A stretch of DNA of 62,742 nt from an uncultured Clostridia bacterium. Its GTDB lineage: Bacteria; Bacillota; Dehalobacteriia; UBA4068. The stretch lies in the NCBI GenBank assembly GCA_944390945.1, contig CALXRV010000027.1, positions 1 to 62,742 on the forward strand. Direction: 5' to 3'. Under the pieces are notes generated by a model. That model made no database searches. It was not told the origin of the DNA and was given only the letters and a program-made list of their open reading frames with translations. Positions 16,504 to 23,994 of the stretch are shown here, piece by piece; the stretch's first letter is position 1; every line of letters begins with the position of its first letter. The position numbers and the translations under genes were made by a program.

Positions 16504-19500
16504 TCATGCCCAGCCACAATACATCCGCTTCATTCGCATCAGCTGCTCGATATCGTTTTCTACATATACGGAAGCAGCCAGGTTCGGATCATAGGCCATA
16601 CAGCCGCCCTTATCCGGGCAAAGCGGCAAGTGTACGGTCTCGGAAAGTGTTTCCAACGTCAGATTCCGCTCGAAAAGCTGACGATATTCCGCCTCCAGCG
16701 CGCGCAGGATGCTATGCGTATTTTCCAGGCAGACCTGGGAAAGTGAAAATACGGTCTGCGGGCTGCAATAGCGTGCGAAAAACGGCGTTGCATAAGGCAG
16801 GATCTGATTGACGGCTGGGATCAACCCGGCAGCCGTGCGACTACCTTCACGGCGCACCGTATCACCGCCGATAAATGGATAAAGTGTGGATTCGACGAAC
16901 CAGTGCCGCAGATTCGGCACATAATAAACGCCATCCACCGGATATCCCTGGCTGGTCGCCAGGTCGCGCCCATTGCCAGACAGCAGCCCGACCAGAACCA
17001 TGCGCACGTTGATCTCCTGCGCACGAAAAAGGGAATCCAGGGTACTCAAACGCGCGCTGTTATGCAGCAGGTCGTCAACGAGAATCACCGGCCTGGCAAA
17101 GGATTTGATCACCCGCACCTGGCTTTCCAGCGGCGAATAAAAGGGATATGGCCCAACATTATGCCGGCTGAGATCCGGATTATAATACTTATCCGTATGC
17201 AGCGTTTTGGTCACCGTATTCGGCACCACGCTGCCACGCAGGATCTTACCAAAGGGCACGCACATATCCGGTCCCAGTTGGCGTGGCTGCGTCGGCACGG
17301 CAGGCACGCCATTGATTGCGGTGATCTTGTCGATCAGGCGATGGTGGATGATACCCGAGGAAAGCGAAAGCACCAGTTCGCCGGGATAAAGCGCTGTCAT
17401 TGCAGTTTGCAGGCTTCTATGCGCGCCACGAATGGCGGCAAGGATACGGCTGCTGGAAGAAAACGGCTCCTTGATTGTTGTTTCCAGGTTCTGAATCAGC
17501 ACAACCGGCGAACGCATATCCACCAGCCATGTCTGGCGCCCCTGGGTGCTGCCCGCCATGGGCAGGAATCCCTGCCGCTGCAGTGCGGAAAGCGCCGCTT
17601 TTCCGCCCAACTGTGCATGGCAGGGGTGGAATAACGCATAAGTACAGTCCTTGGCCAGGGCAGCGGCCAGCGCTTCGGAAAGCAGCCATTGTGCACCGTC
17701 ATCAATACCGCTGTCCGGTGCGACATAGATGCCGCTGATCAGAATCAACCGGCCCGCCGCTCTGCCCCGTACCTGCGCTGCCAGCTCCAGATCGCCCAGC
17801 TCGGCAAAAAGCTCGGCAGAAGCGATCTCGCGGAAACTGATGAAGCCGACCGGCGCATCGCTGCGCTCCCCATTGCGCATGACAGTCAGACTACTGCCAC
17901 AATCCGTCACTGCGCGGCAAATCTCTTCTGCCTGCGCATGGCCAGAGAGGATCGGCAACAGACGGGCAGCGGTCTCCTCTGCCGTCGGACGGTACAGCGC
18001 TTCAAAACGGATCGCGCGCGACCGCAGCAACGGCTTGTACTGCGGCTCACGCAAGTATAGCCCATAACGATAGATATAATCCTGCGCCGCCACGTCGATC
18101 AGATTAGAGATATCGCGGTTATGATCGATATTTTCCCGAATGCGCGTACTACTGATATCTTCCAGGTGCATCGGCAGAGAAAGCTCGATCACCTCGCCAC
18201 GGATGACCTGTAGCGCGTCGTTTGGTTGTAGAGCGGCCTCATCCGCCGTGCCGGCGCGCAGGAAGACGATATGATCCATCTGATGAATGGAGTCTGGCTG
18301 CGCAGCGGCGCGATAGGACTGCGCGTTCGCCACAACGTCGCTGCCAACGACGATATAAACCCGTTTACCCGGCAACAGGCGGCGCAGTTCGCGCAAATCT
18401 GCCGGATTGGCCAGATTGACCGGCACAGCGTCCGGGAACACCTGCACATGAAACATGTCCGCAACCGACATGCTGGCGATGCGGCGGCGAATCAAACGCG
18501 GCTGCATTTTTTTAGACCAGCTGAATTCATCGATGGCCAGCATCACTTCAAAGCCCAGATCCCGGATCGCTTCCACAATGCCTTTGTGGGAGAGGGAAAA
18601 CGCGTCAAAGCTGCCGGGGAAAAAGGCGATACGATCACGGCATTCTGCAGCAAAAGCAGCTGCCGGCGGCAGATCACGGCTGATAAACCGATAAAGGTGG
18701 CTGAGTGCCGCAGCACGGTAATAGAATGTCAGCCTGCCCTCCATATTTTCCGAAATCAAAAACAAAAGCTTCTGATGGCAAAGGACAAAAATTCGCTGCT
18801 TTTCCGGCAGCGCTGGCGCATCGCCGGCAAAAAGGCTGCCGATGACGAGCAGCGCTTCTTGATGCACTGCATCACGATAGCTGGCCAGTCCTTTGAGCAG
18901 CATGCCGAGCAACCGCTCCTGCCTCGCGGCACGCACCGTATCCTCCTCGGCGAAGCGCGACGCATATTCCGAATAATGGGCAAAAAGTACGCCGACTGTA
19001 GCCAGTGCGACCGAAACCACGCTATCGCTGGCACTGCCCAGCAAGCCCGCCAGGCGGGCGATCATCTCATCCAGCTCACGCGGATGCAGCCAGAGCGAAA
19101 AAGCGCCCAAGTATTCCGGAATATACTTAGAGAACTCATATTCGCCTACTTCCAGTCCCTTCGCCAGCTCCACAGCAATCTCATTGCGCTGATCCTGCGT
19201 CAACAGCGGAGCCACAGCAAGCAGGCCCGCGCCCGCATCATGCCGCACGACCACACGCTCGCTGACCTTGACCAAATTAGAAAAATGCGCCGCAATATGC
19301 AGCAGATGGCGGTGATCACCGCGGCGGATCTGGTCGAGCAGGATGCGGATATTCACCGCTTTCACCACCCAGGGCGTCGCCATCTTCAGATTTTCCAGAA
19401 AAATATCCGCTACGATATCGCGCTCAGCCAGGCGCTGCTGCTGCGCCTCATCCGATTGACCCAGTGCGCGCAGCAGGCGGCCTTTAAGAAAAATGAGCAC

Positions 19501-21360
19501 GCTGAGCCCGCCGTCATCAAAATCAAGCGCGAATTTTTCTACCGCCTGGCGGCAATGCTCTGTGCCATGCGGCTGCTCCATGACGCGCCGCAGCACCCGC
19601 AGCGCAGCAACGCGCAATTCTAACGGCTGCCGTCCGGCTGCCGCAAAGGCGAAACCAATCACCATCGGCAGATCTTCTGCCGGCAACGCGATGCGCAGGG
19701 AAAGGTCGCTCAACGTGTCGAGCAGTACAAATGCCGTGCGATCATCAAAACGTCCTGGTTGACGAAAATAAGCCAGAAATACGGAAAGATATGTTTCCCG
19801 CTCCGCTGCTGGCACATGTTCCAGCACCGAGGTAATGACCAGCTTCAATGCATAGCCGATCCAGCTTTTATGCTGCGCAGTCAGTTTATAGTCAGGCAGC
19901 ACGATCATCTCAACATATTTTTTCCACATTAACAGCGCAGCCAATTCACCTTCCTGCCGCAATACGCCGGCCGGCAGTTCCTTACGATATCCTTCATCAA
20001 AATGTGCGATGATATTGCCGATCAGCGCTGCAGCCTGGCGGCGGATATCGCCCTCGCGATGCATGAGCAGCTCATAAAGGAAAGCCAGTGTCTGCGCTTT
20101 TTGCGCACGATCCAGATAAGTGAAGTATTCTTCGAAGATATGCAGATAAGCACGCAGATCATGCCATTCCTTTTCACTGCGCGCCGCTTCCAATACATTG
20201 CCGAAACCGCGTTCTGTCGCCAGCTGGCGCATCAGGTCAATATTGTGGCTGATCGCCAAAAATTTTAGCGCCTCCACCGTCTCCGCTGCATCCATCAGCG
20301 CCGGATCCTTGGCCGGCTGCGGCGCAGGGCGGCTGCCGCTGAGAGCCACATCCACACCGCGCGCGCGCATCAATTCCTCGAAATCATGCAGTCTGGCATA
20401 AACCAGTTCATAGCGGCGGCGCTTCGCTTCATCCACCTGGTCCAGCTTGCCCAGGATCACGTCAAAAGAATCCTGCAGGGAAAAGATCTGCGAGCTTTCC
20501 CTGCCTTCAGCATCATAAACCTGCTTGACACGAAAATCCGCATAGATAAGCAGCAGGGACTCTACCGTCAGATTTTCCAGCTCCAGATCCCAGACCGAAT
20601 GGTTGGCAGCGATATGGCCGATACGCCCCGTATCGATGCGTTGGCACCATACATCCGTATAATAATAGTGCAGATAAGGCACGCGCTCTCCCGGCCGGCA
20701 ACCAAACTTGCCGATATCATGCGCCATCGCAGCACCGGAAAGCAATGGCAGGTCAACGGCAATGCCTGCCGCACAGAGATCACGCGCCACCTGCAGCGCC
20801 ACATGATGCACGCCGGCAATATGCGAAAGCGTTTGGTAAGGCATGATTTCCCGCCCCAGGCGCATCAGTTCATAAACATAATCGCGGCGCCAACGGCGGC
20901 AAAAACGACGATATTCCACGCTGCTCTCACTGTTGTCTGTCGGTTCCACCCAATCAAAATCGAGCCGCCAGTCAAATGCCTCGCGTTCACGTTCTTCATC
21001 AAATAAAACCTGCATCAATGTAAGCAAGAACAATGCGCCGTCGCCGTATTTTTGCCGCTGCACAGCAAATTCGGAATTCGGGTAAAGTCTGTCCACGGCA
21101 AAACGGTAACAAAAATCCAACCAGCCGGCTTCTGGTACTGGCGAAAGCCGCGCCAGCGTATCCGCGGCAGCTGCAAGGATATCTGCACAGCAATAGCGTC
21201 CGCTGTTGCGTTCCAGCGCGGCAAAACGTGTCAGCCAGTCATCCATCTGCAGCAAATCTTGCAGGCCACGCTTGGATATGGTGAATTGTGCTGCCAGCTC
21301 TTTTTCCGCCAACGCCGCGCTAAAAGCGCTCAACATGCGGCGGTCATATCTCTTTTTCAT
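16504..21360 (-). CDS. 1618-aa HD / helical repeat / NadD-like / GNAT-like / PRTase-like protein
   Basis: A very large cytoplasmic multidomain protein. An HD phosphohydrolase-like domain lies near residues 180-260 (HH at 185-186, AMAHDIGKFG with H214-D215, later NHS). Residues about 380-900 are helical repeats, probably HEAT-like. From about 905 to 1110 there is a nucleotidylyltransferase domain like NadD (FFPGSFDAFSLSHKG, VGSDVV, ISSTRIREN). Its first HxGH histidine and the glycine are replaced by serine. An acetyltransferase-like segment follows (about 1130-1280). A phosphoribosyltransferase-like domain comes last (VILVDDLLHNSARL near 1427, the PRPP-loop pattern). The ATG at 21360 has AGGAGG six bases upstream. 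It heads an operon with a dehydrogenase-like and a flavodoxin-like protein. NAD or nucleotide metabolism is suggested but unproven. Confidence 0.75.
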   Translation of the reverse strand: MKKRYDRRMLSAFSAALAEKELAAQFTISKRGLQDLLQMDDWLTRFAALERNSGRYCCADILAAAADTLARLSPVPEAGWLDFCYRFAVDRLYPNSEFAVQRQKYGDGALFLLTLMQVLFDEEREREAFDWRLDFDWVEPTDNSESSVEYRRFCRRWRRDYVYELMRLGREIMPYQTLSHIAGVHHVALQVARDLCAAGIAVDLPLLSGAAMAHDIGKFGCRPGERVPYLHYYYTDVWCQRIDTGRIGHIAANHSVWDLELENLTVESLLLIYADFRVKQVYDAEGRESSQIFSLQDSFDVILGKLDQVDEAKRRRYELVYARLHDFEELMRARGVDVALSGSRPAPQPAKDPALMDAAETVEALKFLAISHNIDLMRQLATERGFGNVLEAARSEKEWHDLRAYLHIFEEYFTYLDRAQKAQTLAFLYELLMHREGDIRRQAAALIGNIIAHFDEGYRKELPAGVLRQEGELAALLMWKKYVEMIVLPDYKLTAQHKSWIGYALKLVITSVLEHVPAAERETYLSVFLAYFRQPGRFDDRTAFVLLDTLSDLSLRIALPAEDLPMVIGFAFAAAGRQPLELRVAALRVLRRVMEQPHGTEHCRQAVEKFALDFDDGGLSVLIFLKGRLLRALGQSDEAQQQRLAERDIVADIFLENLKMATPWVVKAVNIRILLDQIRRGDHRHLLHIAAHFSNLVKVSERVVVRHDAGAGLLAVAPLLTQDQRNEIAVELAKGLEVGEYEFSKYIPEYLGAFSLWLHPRELDEMIARLAGLLGSASDSVVSVALATVGVLFAHYSEYASRFAEEDTVRAARQERLLGMLLKGLASYRDAVHQEALLVIGSLFAGDAPALPEKQRIFVLCHQKLLFLISENMEGRLTFYYRAAALSHLYRFISRDLPPAAAFAAECRDRIAFFPGSFDAFSLSHKGIVEAIRDLGFEVMLAIDEFSWSKKMQPRLIRRRIASMSVADMFHVQVFPDAVPVNLANPADLRELRRLLPGKRVYIVVGSDVVANAQSYRAAAQPDSIHQMDHIVFLRAGTADEAALQPNDALQVIRGEVIELSLPMHLEDISSTRIRENIDHNRDISNLIDVAAQDYIYRYGLYLREPQYKPLLRSRAIRFEALYRPTAEETAARLLPILSGHAQAEEICRAVTDCGSSLTVMRNGERSDAPVGFISFREIASAELFAELGDLELAAQVRGRAAGRLILISGIYVAPDSGIDDGAQWLLSEALAAALAKDCTYALFHPCHAQLGGKAALSALQRQGFLPMAGSTQGRQTWLVDMRSPVVLIQNLETTIKEPFSSSSRILAAIRGAHRSLQTAMTALYPGELVLSLSSGIIHHRLIDKITAINGVPAVPTQPRQLGPDMCVPFGKILRGSVVPNTVTKTLHTDKYYNPDLSRHNVGPYPFYSPLESQVRVIKSFARPVILVDDLLHNSARLSTLDSLFRAQEINVRMVLVGLLSGNGRDLATSQGYPVDGVYYVPNLRHWFVESTLYPFIGGDTVRREGSRTAAGLIPAVNQILPYATPFFARYCSPQTVFSLSQVCLENTHSILRALEAEYRQLFERNLTLETLSETVHLPLCPDKGGCMAYDPNLAASVYVENDIEQLMRMKRMYCGWA

Positions 21361-21509
21361 CCAGTCCTCCTGCAGATGCCCTGTTCCTGCACACCATGGT
21401 GCCAAATCCCTCAATACCGCCACGAGCCAGCCACCACGTCTGGCGCAAAACAATATGGGGACAGATGGTGTATGCCTACATTCCAAATCAAATGCTTAGC
21501 AAGAAATAA

Positions 21510-21528
21510 TGATTATCAAGATATTATA
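21510..21528 (-). promoter_or_regulatory. Promoter and operator-like site of the 1618-aa operon
   Basis: On the minus strand TGATATAAT gives an extended -10 (TATAAT, 21523-21528) about 160 bases upstream of the ATG. At the expected start of transcription lies TGATTATCA (21510-21518), the core of FabT-type sites. The flanking bases also give partial similarity to a Fur box. The site is compared with a second one ahead of marR in the findings. Confidence 0.5.
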
Positions 21529-21579
21529 TCATATTCAACAACTCTGCACCAGCCCTGCCAGCATCGGCAAAAGAGGGGC

Positions 21580-21608
21580 TTGACAGAAAGGCAAGTGTTC
21601 GCTAATAT
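21580..21608 (+). promoter_or_regulatory. Strong sigma-70-type promoter of marR-degV
   Basis: TTGACA (21580-21585), 17 bases, TAATAT (21603-21608). The start of transcription would be near 21615, about 37 bases before the marR ATG. Confidence 0.75.
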
Positions 21609-21621
21609 TTTGATGTTCAAA
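21609..21621. promoter_or_regulatory. Operator-like inverted repeat at the marR start of transcription
   Basis: TTTGA-TGT-TCAAA, a perfect 5-3-5 inverted repeat directly after the -10 box and covering the predicted +1. It resembles the FabT consensus TTTGATnATCAAA and is well placed for autorepression. Confidence 0.6.
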
Positions 21622-21651
21622 CTAATTTGTTTTGCGTAAAGGATCATCCTT

Positions 21652-22116
21652 ATGCCGGAAGAAAAACGATTGCTGAACCAATTCCTCGTTGAAACCTTTC
21701 ATGCCATTCTGCGTACCGAAGAACGCTGCATTGCAGAAACAGGCCATGTTGGGCTTTCCGTAAAAGAAGCGCATCTGGTGGCAGCCGTTTGCTATTGCAC
21801 CGACCATGAAAAAAACAGCTCGCGTGAAGTCGCCAGCCTGCTCGGCGTCACACCCGGCACGCTGACGACCGCGGCTATCGCTTTGGAGAAAAAGGGTTAC
21901 CTTATCCGCCGCCGCTGCGAAAAAGATAAACGGATCGTTCGTCTCTGTCCTACTGCCTTAGGCAGGCAGGCGGATGCTGCACACAGCCGTTTTCATAGCG
22001 AACTGATCGATGCTATCCTTTGCGAAATGCCGCAGGAGGAAGTCACCGCTTTTTTGCATGCCATCGTACGCATCAATGCTTTTTTTCGTGAGAAAAATGA
22101 TGTTAACAACGACTAA
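21652..22116 (+). CDS. MarR-family regulator, FabT-like
   Basis: A 154-residue winged-helix MarR regulator with dimerisation helices at both ends. The DNA-binding part is NSSREVASLLGVTPGTLTTAAIALEKKGYLIRRRCEKDKRIVRLCPT (about residues 58-105), with the usual wing of basic residues. The ATG is preceded by AAAGGAT, a modest ribosome site. The next gene, 29 bases on, encodes a DegV protein; members of that family bind fatty acids. A TTTGA/TCAAA repeat over its own promoter resembles FabT sites. This suggests a lipid-responsive regulator, although FabT normally lies in a fab cluster and none is seen here. Confidence 0.82.
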   Translation: MPEEKRLLNQFLVETFHAILRTEERCIAETGHVGLSVKEAHLVAAVCYCTDHEKNSSREVASLLGVTPGTLTTAAIALEKKGYLIRRRCEKDKRIVRLCPTALGRQADAAHSRFHSELIDAILCEMPQEEVTAFLHAIVRINAFFREKNDVNND

Positions 22117-22145
22117 GATCTGAGCACAACAAGGAGAAGCAAAAC

Positions 22146-22991
22146 ATGATCCAAATCCTTTCAGACAGTACGGTTGACCTGCCGCCGGCAGAAGCGAAGG
22201 CGCTCAACGTCTCCATTCTGCCGTTGACCATTCATTTCGGCAACCAAACTTATCGCGACGGGATCGACATCACACATGAAGAATTCTACCGCCGCCTGCG
22301 TCAGGCGGTGGAGGTGCCAACCACATCGCAGATCAATCCTGCATGCTTTGAAGAAGCGTTCCGCAAGGTGCTGGCAGCCGAAGACCAGGCTGTTGTACTC
22401 ACGCTTTCCGGCCGCCTGAGCAATACAGCCCAATCGGCAATGCTAGCTGCACGCAACACGGACCAGCAGCGTATTCAGGTGGTGGATTCCGGTTCTGTTT
22501 CGCTGGCCAGCGGGATTCTGTTACGAGAAGCGGTACGTCTGCGCAGCAGCGGAGAAACCAGCGCCGCTGTGATTGCAGAGCATTTACGCGCATTGGCCAG
22601 CCGCCTGCGTCTGTTCGCCGTCGTCGATACCCTGAAATACCTGCGTATGGGCGGCAGATTAAGCAGCGGTGCAGCTTTTGTGGGAGAAGTGCTGAATATC
22701 ATTCCGCTCATCCGTCTGGTTGGGGGTCAGGTTGAAGTATTCGGCCGGGTCCGCGGCGAAAAAAAAGCTATTCGCAGCCTGCTCACACAGGTAGCGGAAG
22801 ACCCGCCGGATTTTAGCTATGAGATTGTGTTCGGCCATACGGATGCTCCCGAACGGCTGGCCCGCTATATGGAGATCATTTGTCCGCAGCTAGGTGATGA
22901 CCTAGCCTATCGTTCCGGCAGCGTTGGCAGCATCATCGGCACACATGCAGGCCCCGGTGCAGTAGGTCTGGCCTATATCGCACGCGGATAA
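22146..22991 (+). CDS. DegV-family fatty-acid-binding protein (FakB-like)
   Basis: A 281-residue DegV-family protein with the full set of ligand-pocket motifs: SDSTVDLPP at the N-terminus, FGNQTYRDGIDI, TTSQINP, LTLSGRLSNTAQSA and LKYLRMGGRLSSGAAFVGEVLNIIPLI. Characterised members (FakB) hold a fatty acid for phosphorylation by the kinase FakA, feeding exogenous fatty acids into membrane lipids. The AAGGAGAAG ribosome site is good. It shares a promoter with the MarR gene. FakA is not in the window. Confidence 0.9.
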   Translation: MIQILSDSTVDLPPAEAKALNVSILPLTIHFGNQTYRDGIDITHEEFYRRLRQAVEVPTTSQINPACFEEAFRKVLAAEDQAVVLTLSGRLSNTAQSAMLAARNTDQQRIQVVDSGSVSLASGILLREAVRLRSSGETSAAVIAEHLRALASRLRLFAVVDTLKYLRMGGRLSSGAAFVGEVLNIIPLIRLVGGQVEVFGRVRGEKKAIRSLLTQVAEDPPDFSYEIVFGHTDAPERLARYMEIICPQLGDDLAYRSGSVGSIIGTHAGPGAVGLAYIARG

Positions 22992-23047
22992 ATCCATGCC
23001 TCCCTCTGTTTGCCGCTTTTTCTAAAAATAGAACCATGGGCAGCAAT

Positions 23048-23091
23048 GGCTGCCAACAGCGCAAAACTGTGCTGTTGGCAGCCGTTTTCTT
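23048..23091. terminator. Terminator hairpin between degV and the Crp gene
   Basis: A perfect 13-bp stem (ggctgccaacagc / gctgttggcagcc) with a 10-base loop is followed by gttttctt on the plus strand. It ends the marR-degV transcript and overlaps the stop of the convergent Crp gene. Confidence 0.85.
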
Positions 23092-23701
23092 AAAAGCGGC
23101 ATTGTCTCTGCAATGCTGCCGGATCCAGAATGCAGATCCCTTTTCCCTCTATGCGAATGATACCCTGCTCTTTCCATTTGCCATAAAGACGCGAGACGCT
23201 CGTGCGCGAGCAGTTGACCGCCGAGGCGACATCCTGCTGCGTCAGGTCGACGCGCGGCTGCGCTTCATCGCGATGGGAAACACAAAGATAAAGAAAATTC
23301 GCCAATCGTGTCGCCGTGTCGCTGATGCTCTGATTCTCTGCATCAAAACAAAGCTGCCGCATTACCTTGCAATAATAAGCGACAAGCGCATAACTGAAGT
23401 CCAAACTTTCCGCCATCATTGCATGCAGTGTTTCCCGTTTAAACGGCATTACCCAGACATCGGTGATGCATTCTATCGTCACGATGGACGTGCTGCCTGG
23501 ATTAAGACAGTCCAAGCCGAAGATGCTGTTTTTATTTAAGTAAGCGACAATACGTTCATAGCCATGATAGTTATTGGAATAGACCTTAACCATGCCGCTG
23601 TTGAGGTAATATAACCAATCATGACTGAAGCCTTTTTTGCAAATCAAGCTGCCGCGCGGCATGGCAAGCGGCGGCGGGCAATAGCGTTCGAACAGTTTCA
23701 T
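23090..23701 (-). CDS. Crp/Fnr-family transcription regulator (N-terminus probably frameshifted)
   Basis: A 203-residue reading with a cyclic-nucleotide-type sensor fold (residues 10-120) and a C-terminal winged HTH (VDLTQQDVASAVNCSRTSVSRLYGKWKEQG). No cysteine cluster of FNR type is seen. The ATG at 23701 has no ribosome site. A well-placed AGGAG precedes an ATG at 23742 that opens 14 codons in another frame, ending at TGA over the 23701 ATG. Adding one T to the T5 run at 23709-23713 joins the two frames into MTTSYFYEDDFLPYMKLFERY, which looks like a normal Crp N-terminus. It is divergent from the flavoenzyme gene and probably controls it. Confidence 0.8.
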   Translation of the reverse strand: MKLFERYCPPPLAMPRGSLICKKGFSHDWLYYLNSGMVKVYSNNYHGYERIVAYLNKNSIFGLDCLNPGSTSIVTIECITDVWVMPFKRETLHAMMAESLDFSYALVAYYCKVMRQLCFDAENQSISDTATRLANFLYLCVSHRDEAQPRVDLTQQDVASAVNCSRTSVSRLYGKWKEQGIIRIEGKGICILDPAALQRQCRF

Positions 23702-23708
23702 GTACGGC

Positions 23709-23742
23709 AAAAATCATCTTCATAAAAATAACTGGTCGTCAT
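23709..23742 (-). other. Short out-of-frame 5' extension of the Crp gene
   Basis: ATG at 23742 with AGGAG eight bases upstream (23751-23755). The frame runs 14 codons and stops at a TGA that overlaps the ATG at 23701. The homopolymer of five T (minus strand) at 23709-23713 is the probable slip or mutation site. It could instead be a short leader peptide. Confidence 0.5.
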
Positions 23743-23788
23743 CGCATCAACTCCTCGTTGCCAAGTCTAATATCAGACGGCCATTTTT

Positions 23789-23817
23789 ATCATAGCGTAT
23801 TCCGTTGCAAATGGCAA
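23789..23817 (-). promoter_or_regulatory. Promoter of the Crp-family gene
   Basis: On the minus strand TTGCCA (23812-23817), 17 bases, TATGAT (23789-23794). Transcription would start near 23782, about 40 bases upstream of the ATG at 23742. Confidence 0.65.
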
Positions 23818-23822
23818 AGAAA

Positions 23823-23848
23823 AAATTTGTAGCACGTGCTACAAATTT
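23823..23848. promoter_or_regulatory. Perfect 26-bp palindrome, probable Crp-family operator
   Basis: Half-site aaatttgtagcac followed directly by its exact complement gtgctacaaattt. It lies between the divergent Crp and flavoenzyme genes, centred about 53 bases upstream of the predicted Crp start of transcription and just outside its -35. The inner TTGTAGC/GCTACAA halves have the spacing of a Crp/Fnr dimer site. Flanking A and T tracts could also let it fold as a hairpin. Confidence 0.65.
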
Positions 23849-23994
23849 CTTTATTTTTCTGTGCTTATCGCCCGGGAATATCCGGGAAAAATCCACCATG
23901 CGTTACAGCGATTTCGCAGTATTTTATTTATACTGTTCCATAAAGGCACAGGATCATATTCAATTCCGTGTCAATATCGAAAAGGAGTGTGACA

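Noticed and set aside
18271..19623. 450-residue plus-strand frame
   Set aside because: Antisense shadow of the helical-repeat part of the 1618-residue protein.
21501..21528. Fur box in front of the 1618-residue gene operon
   Set aside because: About 15 of 19 positions fit by eye, but the TGATTATCA core is equally a FabT-type site and a matching site lies at marR; no iron genes are nearby.
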